The notes under the pieces are model-generated. The model saw only the letters and a list, made by a program, of their open reading frames with translations. It did no database searches and was not told the origin of the DNA. A stretch of 64,000 nt of DNA from Sympetrum striolatum (lineage: Eukaryota; Arthropoda; Insecta; Odonata; Libellulidae): NCBI GenBank assembly GCA_947579665.1, contig CANPUZ010000049.1, forward strand, positions 496,001 through 560,000. Direction: 5' to 3'. The position numbers and the translations under genes are program-made. Below are positions 35,032-45,415 of this stretch, piece by piece. Position 1 is the stretch's first letter. Every line of letters starts with the position of its first letter.

Positions 35032-36473
35032 ATTACGAAGGAATGTCCCGTTTCCGAATTTCCCCAAGCCAAGCCTTGCCTACAGCATGAGGAATATACA
35101 TCGCTTTAATAATCGTAATTAATAAGAATAATGGTTCGTTATTGTCATTATTCTCCAGTGATTTCCATGACTCTATAAAGGAAGCATTGTGGGTAAGTAT
35201 GCACAAATGAAAAATCTTGAAGTGGACGCAGAAGAATGAATAATGCAGAGTTTTATAGAACAGCAATACATGTGACTTACATTGATGTATAACTATTCCA
35301 ATCCTCAATAAAGTTATGAATACAATAATTACTTTCTATAAAAAGTTGTCGAACAAGTGTTCAAAAGGAAATCTATGAAAACAAACGAGCGGAATAAACA
35401 GATTATAAAATACTGAAATTTTATGCATTCAAATTTACAGCTGTATCTTAGAATCTTTTTTATTGCTTGAAAAGAAATTGGCTTCTGAGAAAGATTTTAG
35501 AGACCCTTCCCGGTCTGGAGGTAGAGCGTTGTATACAAAGGCTTTGTAAAGAAACAAAAAGTAATGATAAAACGTTGATCGCTGGGTTGATTGGTAAATC
35601 TATGGAAAATACAAAAATAATTACTGAACTTTGATTGAGAGCAAACTAAAAGAGTTTTGCCTATTTAATATTTGCAAGGTGGTCGAAACTCTCATTAAAT
35701 GCCTCTAAATCCAAATTTTAATAAATTTTACCACTTGTACCATTTTATGATTCATTTTCAACAAATAATCCGCAATTAATTGAAGTGAGGTCAATCGGAA
35801 TAAATTAATTTAGTGAAAATTTAAATGGATATGTGTCAGATTTTTAACTCATAACTATGTCAAGTTTAAAATAAATTACTCGGTAAATATTTTTTGATTT
35901 TCGTTTACAGGTATTAAATATATAACGTAAAAAAAACAACCTTCAATTGCATCACTGATCGCCCATTATGACTTCAGAGGGTGCAAGTGCTTTATGCTAT
36001 AGCCACAGTATCATGTGGTTGGAATTTAAATTTATATTATTTCGAGTGCTAAAGGGGTTTAGGGATTAAAAGTTTATGGATGTTAAATTTTGTAATAACA
36101 GCAATTCCTAAAATATGAAATTCTGCCAGTAAAACAATATTAAATTTAATACAACATAATATCCCTGAATATTTTTAGCCTATCTCCATATCAGTGATCG
36201 CATCAGGCAGCAAGAAAAACTATGTGGTGAATATATAAAATACGTTTTATGACCCTTTTTGAAAATTTAACTGAATACCTCAAGTTTTCATCAACTGAAA
36301 CAGACAGCTGCTGGCCTGGATAGACTTTATGCAAGATTTTTCGCGCATAAATAGAATTTCTACATGAAATATCGCTCTGAAAATATTTCATTGAAGACTT
36401 CTTAACTGGATCTCCAAACAAATATTCCAACAGTAATTTCAATGATAGATATTTGCCGTTTAGGTAACAGCAG
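35032..36473. other. AT-rich spacer
   Basis: No coding signal, terminus or RNA gene was recognised. Confidence 0.5.
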
Positions 36474-37050
36474 TGGCGTAGCGTGCCTTGGCGGGGCCCC
36501 GTATATTAATTTGTTTGGGGCCCTTAGGAAGGGTAAAGATTTCTCACAAAAGAAAAAAAAATGTTTGCATAAAATTAAAAGAAATATTTATTCATCATAA
36601 TTATCTATCTGTCACTTTTTCCAAAATTTTTACAAACAATTCCATTTAAATATACACTCTCCTTGCCTTTTTTTCGGCAAACTGATTTATTAAATCATTT
36701 ATAGCTGATGATGACTTTAGTTTTTCTAAATTTTCTGCCTCTATAGACAAATTAAGGAAGTTTTCATTAATTGAGATTTTAGGATTAAAATAATAAATAA
36801 TTTAAAAATTTAAAATATTAAAAATTTTGAAATATAATCGAACGCAAACGAGCGCGAGTTTTCAAAAGCTGAGGAAGATATTCATTCATAAAAGTGAAAG
36901 TGACTTTATTAAATCGTATAAATAAATAAATATTAAATAGAATAAATAATTTAAAAAATTTAGAAAAATAAAAAAGGACCACGTTTCGAATTTTCCCTCC
37001 GAGAGTGGTAGTGTCCCGCCGTCAGCGCCACAAGGCAGGCCCTGGGTGTA
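36474..37050 (-). mobile_element. hAT element remnant with ZMYM-type transposase tail
   Basis: CAGTGGCGTAGCGTGCC at 36474 is a typical hAT terminus. On the minus strand, about 36617-36790, a frame reads FNPKISINENFLNLSIEAEN and LEKLKSSSAINDLINQFAEK, followed by KKARRVYLNG and a stop. This is the C-terminal end of hAT transposases of the ZMYM1-like type (LSIE, DLINQFAEKKARR), just after the dimerisation domain. The catalytic part is gone. GGGGCCC text repeats inside the terminus. The right end is uncertain, with GGCAGGCCCTGG near 37030 as a possible remnant. Confidence 0.6.
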
Positions 37051-37132
37051 CTAAAAACTTCGACACTCGGACGCGCGAATTTGAGTGAATTTAAAAGTTA
37101 CGACGTTAGAGCCATACTTGGGCCTTTGTATT

Positions 37133-37797
37133 TCAGGTATCCTCTGGGGAGTCCCACATTGTCCTAAATAACTCTGAAGGCACCTGTGTAAGTCGCTCAT
37201 AGAAGTTCTTGATGGCTTCTTTTAAGACAGTCTCCAACGACTTGAGCCCATGCTCCCGATAAATGTCCCTCATTGAAGTCAATTTAGCTATTATTTGAAT
37301 GGTCCTTCTCTCATACGCGATTAATTTTCTAAGCGCTGTGGAGCCGCAGTACTGCCAGGCCGGGTTCGCATATATTAACATTGATCTGATCATTACGTTA
37401 TATAATAAAATCTTTATTTTATTTTTTATCTTTCTACTCTCAAAAAGTCGTCTGAGGCTAAAATAAGCGGCATTAGCTTTCGTAATTGTTTTATCTATAT
37501 GGGCTTTCCGCGACAGCCGGCTGTCAAAAATTACGCCGAGGAATCATTGTTCCTTCTCGTTTGGGATCCCCCCCAGCACAAGGACGAGCAGTCATGATTT
37601 TTTTCCCTCCTCGCGAACACCATTCTCGCGCCCTTGGAAGGGTTGACCCTGAGCCTCCACTTAGAGGCCCAGTCGCAATCAAAATGCGATTGCAGAATGG
37701 CATTCGCGAGGTTGTTATTATTTGATTGTGCAGTCAAAGTACTGTCATCGGCATATAGGTAGGTGCTCGTGCGGAGGGGAATGTCCGAGGTGAACAA
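37133..37797 (-). pseudogene. Jockey-like LINE reverse transcriptase, C-terminal half
   Basis: Reading down the minus strand, LFTSDIPLRTSTYLYADDST gives the YADD catalytic box, followed by DCDWASKWRLRVNPSKG (RT fingers-palm end). After frame breaks the thumb region ends ANPAWQYCGSTALRKLIAYE, with ERRTIQIIAKLTS and a stop at about 37133. These are hallmark Jockey-clade blocks. At 37798 the coding text stops abruptly and an unrelated dispersed repeat begins. Most of the endonuclease and the N-terminal RT are missing. Confidence 0.8.
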
Positions 37798-38410
37798 GTT
37801 AAAAAATCTGATGTGGCCAGCACATTACTTTCTCCACATTTAAGATGTTAATATTTATCTACGAAAGTAATTTCGAAATCTATATTTCATCTAATCTTGG
37901 AAGATGAGTGATTAATTTATATATTATTATCTTTGACGTCACAAAATTTATAAATAATGTTTTTCAGGACATGATCGATGAAAAACGATGGAATTGGCCT
38001 TTCGCCCATGGAGCCCAGAGCTCCCACAAAGTACATAATCAGCAACTTCCGGTTTATCAGTATTTCCTGAATAACTCCTAAACAATCAGTGATACAAAAA
38101 TATGTTTCATACAAAAAATATAGTAAATTTTATTTTGTAAAACGTTTGTAAATAATAGTATATACCTAAATATCATGTTTATCGAGATATTTTGAAAACC
38201 GGAAATGAGCTATGAAGAATGAAGCTCGACTTCCGGTCAACCGATTTACTCCCAAAACTAATCAACTCTAACGACACCAACCAAAGTACTATATATGAAA
38301 TTTAGCGTTGATACAACAAATGTTTATCATGTTAGAGCGCCCACACAGTACATAACAGCTACTTCCGGTTTATCGGTTTTTCACGAATAACTCCTAATCA
38401 ACCGGTCTCA
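37798..38410 (+). repeat. ACTTCCGG-module element inserted in Jockey copy
   Basis: It starts with AAATCTGATGTGGCCAGC exactly where the Jockey RT frame breaks, matching the left edge of the copy at 3509. ACTTCCGGT modules stand near 38043, 38229 and 38362, each followed by ATAACTCCTAA- or AACTAATCAACTC-type text. It probably inserted into the Jockey element. Its right border is unclear because Jockey sequence is also deleted here. Confidence 0.65.
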
Positions 38411-38523
38411 TCCATTATTCAAAAACGCATTTGTGGTCTCTATTACGTGTCCAGAGAATTTCGCTTCACTGGTATTTTCGTCCGCGAGTAAGTATCAGTA
38501 ATTGCATTATCCAGTTTTTAATA

Positions 38524-39175
38524 TTATTTTTCCAGCTGTTCCCTTCTTTTTGAGTCGGTAACGGTGTTTAATGGGACGATTTTAGGGCTTCCTTCAAGAC
38601 GACTGGGCAGACTTTCCCTCACCGTCCCAATTTCGACTTCTACGGGATCGGAGTTTTTAGTTCCGCCGGCCGCCGCCGCTGCATACGTTGGACTTATCCG
38701 CGGCGCCACAGGCGGGAAGTTCGCTTCTACAATTTGAAAATCGTGTACATTATTCACTTTTAATTTCTAAGTTTCGCTTTTTCCGTGAGTAATTTCATTT
38801 TATTTTTTAGAGATTGATATACTAGACAGCCGCGGTAGCTAGCCGGATGTTTACCGTTGCAGTTTCGCACATGGCCGGCTCTTTAGAAGATTTTGTGCAA
38901 TCTTTTGTTAGGTGGCCTAGTCCACATTTTACACATTTTGCCGGCATATGGCGTGCTTTGTCGACATTTCCGTATTGTTGGCACCGGTGACATTGAGGGG
39001 GCCCGCTGGGGGGTTTAAATCTTTCAATTCTAATTTTTATTCCACAAATTACTCTTCGATTTTAAAATAATTCGATGTTTTGTATTTCGTCAAATTCTAT
39101 TAAAAACAAAGGTAGTGGTCGGAGCTTGACGGCCGTAATTTTCTTCGCAAGGTCGCTCTTCGTCGGCCGCGTAGT
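38524..39175 (-). pseudogene. Jockey-like ORF1 (gag), C-terminal zinc-knuckle part
   Basis: The minus strand reads KLRPLPLFLIEFDEIQ, then GIKIRIERFKPPSGPPQCHR and CVKCGLGHLTKDC, and continues one base out of frame as NGKHPASYRGC. It ends EIGTVRESLPSR and SKRREQLEK. CHRC, CVKCGxGHLTKDC and the following KHPASYRGC are the nucleic-acid-binding knuckles at the end of Jockey/CR1-group gag. One single-base frameshift and an early stop are present. It is the continuation of the gag N-terminus at 40857-41866, from which it is separated by an inserted element. Confidence 0.8.
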
Positions 39176-39851
39176 TTTTAATTTTGTTAGAATTTATTGA
39201 AGTTATACTTCTTTGCGCTCGTTGTAACGGGATGGGGTATCGGTCGAAAAACCGCGTAACGCGTGAAATGTTTCGCGTTAGATTTTTCTGTAAGTGCCTT
39301 TTTATACTTTTTTTACTTTTTTATCTGATATTTATGTTTTTGGGGTCGCTGAACCCGAATATGATACCCGTTTTTACCGAAAATGGTCCAGTTGCCCACA
39401 ATAGGCAACTTTTGGTCATTTTTCGCAGTTTTTTTTCACTTTATTATCTGGTATTTATGTTTTTGGGGTCGCTGAACAAAAGTTTTTTTTAGGAAATCCA
39501 CCAAAAGCACAGAAACATTTAGGTGTGAGACAAGGCCAGGGTTGATGAATGAAGGGGTCGGGTTTAACTCGTCATTGAGGCGGTGTAGTCTTTCCAAGTA
39601 TAATATCAATATAAATATAATCTAAAATGGAAACAATTTTTTCGCAGGGAATCACGACATTCTTTTTCGGCTGATCGTAGAAGGCATTCAAAGAATTGAG
39701 AATTTCAAAGTTTATCAGTCAACAGACGACCAACAATTAGTGAGTCATTGGGAAGTTTTATATCTAATAGCAGAGGAATAAGTTTCTATTCTATAAATAT
39801 ACAAAGTCTCATGCACTCCATCTCAATGACAGCGTATTTAAAAAATGTACA

Positions 39852-40550
39852 ATGATTATATTATCGGAAACACATGTAAGAGATGGACAAAATGTACAAA
39901 TTCCGAATTTTCATTGCATAGCAAAGTACAAACGGGAAAATGTTAGCGCGGGAGGAGTAGCAATTAACCACAACCAAAATGACCACAGTAATATGGTCAC
40001 TTCTCACATGGATGTTCATTCAAGGGCATCAGAATCTCTGGCACAGTCTGCTATTGGAGAAATTTGTGTCAGTAAATGCGTTCCACAAACTGGTCGAGAA
40101 TTTGTAGTTGTGGCGGTATACATATCCCCTGGTAAAACTGTGAGCCAAATCATAAAGTTTATACACCAAAACTTATTAATTTATACTAAAGAAGGTTCCG
40201 AACTGCTCGAGGAAAATTTTCATGAAATCCCAATGATAATGAGCGGTGATTTCAACATCAATTTTGCCGACGACAAAACAGAGCCATTGATAAATTTCCT
40301 AAAAGAAAAGCTAGACTTGGTAATGTCGAATGATAAGAAACAAAGTACGACCAAATACGGGACGACCATCGATGCTGTATTTAGTAGATATCTTGAAAGG
40401 TTTGAATCTAGAATATTTGTTAGTTACTTTAGTTATCATAAACCGATTGTGTCTTTCTTGGAATACAGTGCGATTTTTCATGAGGAACCAGAAAATAGTC
40501 AAGATGAAAGAATGATTGTAGAAGAGATTATTGATAATGATGATGTATAA
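39852..40550 (+). CDS. Endonuclease/exonuclease/phosphatase-type protein of a mobile element
   Basis: This 232-codon frame is the longest in the window. It shows MIILSETH (catalytic Glu at residue 6), EIPMIMSGDFNINFAD with the Asp-Asn pair (133, 135), TTIDAVFSRY (171-180) and YFSYHKPIVSF with the terminal His at 196. These are the ordered EEP/AP-endonuclease blocks. The classical SDH is SYH here, so the Asp that pairs with the catalytic His is Tyr. Upstream, GISFYSINIQSL in another frame (39779-39815) is the N-terminal Asn block, so the frame is broken near 39848 and the true start is earlier. The tail is acidic (EEPENSQDE, EEIIDNDD). The type resembles endonucleases linked to PIF1-like helicases in insect Helentrons. 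Confidence 0.7.
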   Translation: MIILSETHVRDGQNVQIPNFHCIAKYKRENVSAGGVAINHNQNDHSNMVTSHMDVHSRASESLAQSAIGEICVSKCVPQTGREFVVVAVYISPGKTVSQIIKFIHQNLLIYTKEGSELLEENFHEIPMIMSGDFNINFADDKTEPLINFLKEKLDLVMSNDKKQSTTKYGTTIDAVFSRYLERFESRIFVSYFSYHKPIVSFLEYSAIFHEEPENSQDERMIVEEIIDNDDV

Positions 40551-40654
40551 GTTTGTAATATAATAATGAAGGCACTCATAATAATATATTGAAGAGAAAT
40601 AAATTGGATAACAGAGGAAAAGGTCTTATATTTAATTTACACATCCTGTCCGTC

Positions 40655-40680
40655 TGTGTGTGTGTGTGTGTGTGTGTGTG
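40655..40680 (+). repeat. (TG)n microsatellite
   Basis: About 13 TG units lie at the right end of the Helentron-like insert. Confidence 0.95.
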
Positions 40681-40856
40681 GATGGGCGTGTGCGAATGGC
40701 CAAAGAAGTATAACTTCCACCGTCTGGTCCGACGCAGACCCAATTTTTTTTTATTCTCGGGGGGATTACTCAATGTCGGAAATAAAAATACTAAGCGGAA
40801 GGTCCCTAACGATAAAATTATGTATTTTTTTCTGTGGCAAGTCTATCAGTAAAAAA

Positions 40857-41866
40857 TTAAATCTCGTCTTTAGTTAAAATCTCTTTCACCGAAAGGAAGT
40901 CTTTGATGGTACTACATTTTATTAATTTTTTTCCTGCCATTTGCGCGACCGGATGCATTTGGCATTCTGCACATAGCTTCTTTAAAAATTGAACCCAATT
41001 ATCTACATTACTCAGGTAAATTGGCGGAACTCGATCTTTTTTGTTATCATTTGAAGGAACTTCGTCAACTATATTATCAAGTCGCGGCCGCGATGCGCTA
41101 GGTGGGGACAAGCGCGAGAAAGAATTGCTGATAGCAACCGAGGATGCAGGCGGCGAAGACCCTGCCTTGCGCTCCCCCCCCTAAACGGTGGTCCAGTCGT
41201 TATTAATTTTATCTCTTTTGTCGTTGGCCCCGTCCGACCCCACCGGGCGCCAATATCCCTCACTGGACCTAGAATCGTTTCCTTGGAATTCTAACTTTCT
41301 TTCTTTGCTGCCACGCCCCCTTCCTCTCTGAGGAAGAGGTTTGGGGTGCGTTTGAATGATTTTTGCTTGGGCCTCATTCGGGCAGCTGGTCGCCTCGGGG
41401 GGCGGCGGGGGCGGGCGGCAAACTTCAGCGCATCGGCGCTATTTTGACTGGAAAGGGGGGAGGCCGCAGCGGTACCGGGTTCGCCGCCCGGTGATCCTCG
41501 GCTGGCGGCAAATAAATCACGCGACTTGACCCCATTTGAAAGCGACCCGACGCTAATATTAGTTTTCAAGGAAACCGAAGGGAGGGAAGGGTGGATTTAA
41601 CTTCTGGCAGGGGTGACGTCCTTGTTAAAAGAATTTATTTGGTTGTTTGTCTTTTTTTCAGAACCGCGACAGGTGACAACAACATGTGAGACCTCGGATC
41701 GCCGAGACGGGCGGGACACCGTTTCGCAATCGCGGCTGTCTCTATTGTTTGATGAATTAATTATTTCGCTTAGAAATTCGAAAGAACTTCTGGTGCGCGG
41801 CGACCGGCCGTCACTTCTAACTCTTTCCTCCTTTTGAATCGAGATTTGGTCTGTCGTTTCCGTCAT
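40857..41866 (-). pseudogene. Jockey-like ORF1 (gag), N-terminal and middle part
   Basis: From an ATG at 41866 the minus strand reads a disordered, Ser/Arg-rich head (VRSDGRSPRTRSSFEFLSEI). It goes on through an Ala/Pro/Arg-rich frame (41569-41291) and then LDNIVDEVPSNDNKKDRVPP, IYLSNVDNWVQFLKKL and SVKEILTKDEI. VPPIYLSNVxNW is the conserved start of the RNA-binding module of Jockey-group gag. The frame changes at least twice. It ends exactly where the Helentron-like insert begins, and the zinc-knuckle end resumes at 39175. Confidence 0.7.
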
Positions 41867-43535
41867 TAGCTAATTCGGGCAAATTCATTTTTAGTTATTA
41901 AGAAATTGAGAGGATAGAATTAAAAATAACTGAAATTCAGGTTAAGTGAGGCAGACACTTATTTAAAAAAAAAACAATGAGGCGCTGGTAAAACATTCGT
42001 TTAAAGAAGCAGTTATGACAGTTAAAAAAACAGTTGACGAAAATAATTTAATTAAAATTCCGTGAGTTAAAAGTTTGAAAACCCAGTTAAAATCAAATGT
42101 AGCAGCGGAGTTTTGCCACACAGTTAAGTTTAAATAACGTCAGGTGATTGAATTAAAGGTAAAATAGGCGAAAAAACACAAAGAAATACAAATCTACGTA
42201 CAAATTTAAAAAAACACTAATTGAGCTGCGTCAGAAATTAAAACACGGTTTAGAGGCACAGTAGAAACCACAAATACAATCAATAAATTTATCCGAAATA
42301 AAAGATGGGAAGACAAAGTATAAACAAGATAATTTCTACAATAAGGTCAGAAAATCCAATTAGAAATTTAAAATTCGCGAGAAACCAGTTATATTGGTCG
42401 AAGTTTAAGAAATAAATGATTAAAAAATAGGTAAAAATACGAAAGAAAGTCAAGAATTAAAATACACAATGAAGAACAAGAAACAATTTGACAAATGAGT
42501 TAGAAAAGGTAAATATTTACAATTAAAATTTGAAATTCGCGGCAAAAAACGTGTTTAAAAGATCGCGATCGAAAAATTTAAAAGAAAATAAGAAAATAAA
42601 TAAATAATTTAATTGAAAGAATACTAGAAACAAGTTTAAAATATAATTAAAACCAAAATTTCAAATGGAATGCCTTAGGGACTCGGCAAAACCGACTATG
42701 GAGGGACGAGATAAGGCGCTAAATTGATTTAAATTTTAATACTGCTAAAATAAACCTGGAATAAAAAAAAGAGAGCTAAATAAGGCGTTTTAACTTACAT
42801 ACCATCCAACCTTACTTTGAGGAAGTCCATGGGCCCTTTGGGCGTACCTTTGGGAAGGGACAAATGTCCTCCTCGCTATCATTTATGGTGAAAACTAGAA
42901 AAGTACAACGCCCCGGTGCACTTAGATCAATGAGTCATACTGTGTAACATGAGCTTTCGCCTAGATCTCTCTGCGAACGACAACCATCGAAGATGTAATT
43001 CGACGGCGCATCGAAAGAAACGAAGATACGAAAAGAGAACAAATTACGCCGAAGGAGACACGATTAGGTGTAGCGGCGAAGAGGTCAACCCAACGTAGAG
43101 AGAGAGAGATGAGGAAAAATTGTTCGGAATAGTTCAGTTCGATGATAATGCCAAATAACCGTCTCAGGAGTCTAAATTAATCTATAGGCTTGCCCTCCCG
43201 ACGAACAAGCTCAATCCTCTGACCTCGAGATCCTCTCGATATAAGTCCGTCGGTGTTTGGAAGCCCCAGTCGATTCTTATAATATACGTACAAGAACGCT
43301 ACGATGTAGACGAGCTACGGCGTAGCTGACTTCAGGGTGCAAACACAACGCCATCTGTGAAACTTATGCAAAAAGAATCCCTCCCACCCCCGCCTTATGG
43401 AGAGTCGTCCGGTTGGTCCTGACAACTACTTCCCAGTATCGCTCTTTTGTTTTCTCACGAAGATCATAGAAGTTTATAACTGGGATAGCAATATCAGTTA
43501 TCTTCTCCTCGAAATCGGTAGTGTAGGGATCGTCT
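41867..43535. other. AT-rich region right of the Jockey gag
   Basis: Its left part is likely the 5' UTR of the minus-strand Jockey. Very A-rich DNA follows to about 42780, then a GC-balanced patch (42780-43330) with a GAGAGAGAGAG run near 43100. No gene was recognised. Confidence 0.4.
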
Positions 43536-44320
43536 GAAAAACATCGAGTGGTCGATGTATCGATATTTATAAAAGTACTCACCACTCACTCATCGAAAAA
43601 AAACATCGATGTATCGAGTGTTTTTCTCTCATCATCATCATAATTAAACTGCCATTTTAGTACACATTAGGAATCTTTTCACCTTATCGATCCGAATTAA
43701 GAGAAGATATACTGTTTCGCGGGGAATGTAACCCAAAATACATCGAAAACAAGAAAATGACCACATAAATTTCAATATTTAACCATGTTTTTATTAAATA
43801 TCAACAGAAACTATGCAAATTTAGTCTATATAGATATTATATATTTTCACTTTAAATGCGTAGCAGTAGAACCAAAAAACGTCGAAGATCCGAAAACAAT
43901 CGAAAATAATTCGTTTTTTGTGGCCATTCTTGCTTAAAAACCGAGAAAACATATTCAAATTAAGACTGGTTTAAATTCTTTTGTCGCAACCTATCTAAAT
44001 CACTATATCGATATTTGAGAATACTATGGTAAAGAAGGATGTTTTTCCGAATGTTTTCGGGTTATCGATGTATTTTTGAGATTTCCACTCCGCATAAGCT
44101 TTAAAATGAGTCAAAACTTGTGTATTTAATCTCATTCTTTAGCAAGTTACGGCCAAAGAAACTGTATAGGGTACATAAAAAATCTATATAGTCAAAAATT
44201 GTATATTTCATCTCGATTTCTATTAAAAACGTGGTATAAAAGTGAAATATTTTTAATAATTTTCTGGTTTTCGATATTTCTTGGGTTACCTTCCCCGCGA
44301 AACTGTATACCTTCTCCCAA
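43536..44320. repeat. Large imperfect inverted repeat with ATCGATG-rich flank
   Basis: 43701-43750 and 44267-44316 are inverted copies with about 44 of 50 positions matching (core GTTTCGCGGGGAA). Weaker matches continue inward, for example CTATATAGA on both arms. Just left, 43545-43620 is rich in TCGATGTATCGA-type palindromic text. The structure looks like a fold-back DNA transposon or an inverted duplication. No target duplication was found. Confidence 0.6.
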
Positions 44321-44429
44321 CTAACATTGTAAGACGAAAACATTTCCAAGGAAAAAATTCTTTATTTCAGACCACATATTCTAGTAAAATATAGACTCAA
44401 TCAACTCGATATTACGAGACCCAGCCGAA

Positions 44430-44703
44430 CATAAACGAAGACAAACCCACAGAATTTCCACTTTCTATATATACAAGACATCTAACTTCCCTCATCGGTA
44501 AAGTGGAAATCTCTACCCTTCCTGACTGTAATCACGTACCGGCAATTGCTGGTTACCTTCCTTCAGAACATTTCTCGTTATCCATGTAATATATCGTCCT
44601 CTTTAATCATCAGATTTATGGGCCTCGAGTATTTTTACGGGATAACACATCGGATTCAACAATGGGATCGATCGTCAGGGGGATGAGTTGTTTACAACCT
44701 CCA
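44430..44703 (-). mobile_element. Helitron-like piece, minus strand
   Basis: Reading the minus strand, AACTCATCCCCCTGACGATC, GGATAACGAGAAATGTTCTG and GATGAGGGAAGTTAGATGTC match the second half of the copy at 52296. This is followed directly by GTATATATAGAAAGTGGAAA and TTCTGTGGGTTTGTC, which is the start of a second copy. The head-to-tail junction is the same as at 52911 and 54537. Confidence 0.6.
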
Positions 44704-45061
44704 ATTTGAAATTGAGATCGAACCAAGGACTATCAGCGAGAAAGTATAAGTCGTACAAATAATACATTTATGATCTCTATCTACATTTTCAATTTCCCGT
44801 AATATCGGGAAATGATTTAAAAAATCGTCGCAATGCATTTTAAAGGGGAGTGTATTTAATCTGACCTAGCGTCGAGCCAAGGATATCGACCTATCGTCGA
44901 ACGAAATCTTCGAAGATTTCTTTGCGGTTTTTGTTGGATATGCAAGGCACTGCATCTCACGAATTCCAACTCTCTACTTTTCCGGGAAGTGCCTCGAAAA
45001 AATTTTCGAATATCCCGCAATGTATCTTTATGTTAAAATCGTGATTGTGGGCACGCTACGA
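44704..45061 (-). repeat. Short piece of the B-box-core array
   Basis: GATCGAACCAAGGACTATCAG at about 44707-44727 matches the monomer at 8178 (GATCGAACCAAGGACCATCAG). A second, eroded core (GCGTCGAGCCAAGGATAT) follows about 163 bases later. Two or three units are left. Confidence 0.6.
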
Positions 45062-45415
45062 TAAAGAAGCGATAGTTACTAATGTAATACAAATAAAATG
45101 AGTCAGGGTACGGGATGGGATGTTTTCAGAAGATAGAATATTAATAGGAAGCATGAATTAAATATAAACAATTAGAGAAATTACGTTCTCAGATGATGCA
45201 ACCTATATAATGCGACCCCTGTTATATATTCTGAAACTGCCAGAAGGATTAGGGAAATAGATGCTGGAAGGAATCGTTTCAAAGATTAATACTTTTACGC
45301 GGACGATACGCAAAAGCAGTCGATTAGGAAATTAGAGCCAAAGTGTTTGCACCACTTTTAACAATCCGAAAGGCAGCTGGAAAGGTCCTTAAAAAGGCAT
45401 AGATATAGACAAATT
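45062..45415 (+). pseudogene. CR1/L2-like LINE 3' end, second copy
   Basis: This copy is nucleotide-similar to 15700-16047: GAAATTACGTTCTCAGATGA, AGGATTAGGGAAATAGATGC, an ACGCGGACGATACGC-like block and AATCCGAAAGGCAGC, then GCATAGATATAGAC. It is more decayed, with stops throughout. It shares the RT C-terminus and 3' UTR only. Confidence 0.7.

Larger units (their letters stand above)
39180..40735 (+). mobile_element. Helentron-like element carrying an endonuclease gene
   Basis: A 17-base inverted pair brackets the insert: GAAGTTATACTTCTTTG at about 39198-39214 and CAAAGAAGTATAACTTC at about 40703-40719. The left part has two copies of TATTTATGTTTTTGGGGTCG (39328 and 39449), about 122 bases apart. 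The right part has a (TG)n run at 40655-40680. Inside is an EEP-type endonuclease ORF. The insert splits the gag frame of the minus-strand Jockey. Helentrons are known for subterminal inverted repeats and an endonuclease next to Rep-helicase. Here Rep and helicase are absent, so the class is inferred. Confidence 0.55.

Noticed and set aside
40576..40877. Several short frames at the (TG)n run
   Set aside because: They are low-complexity readings of the microsatellite (CVCVCV or THTHT) and not genes.
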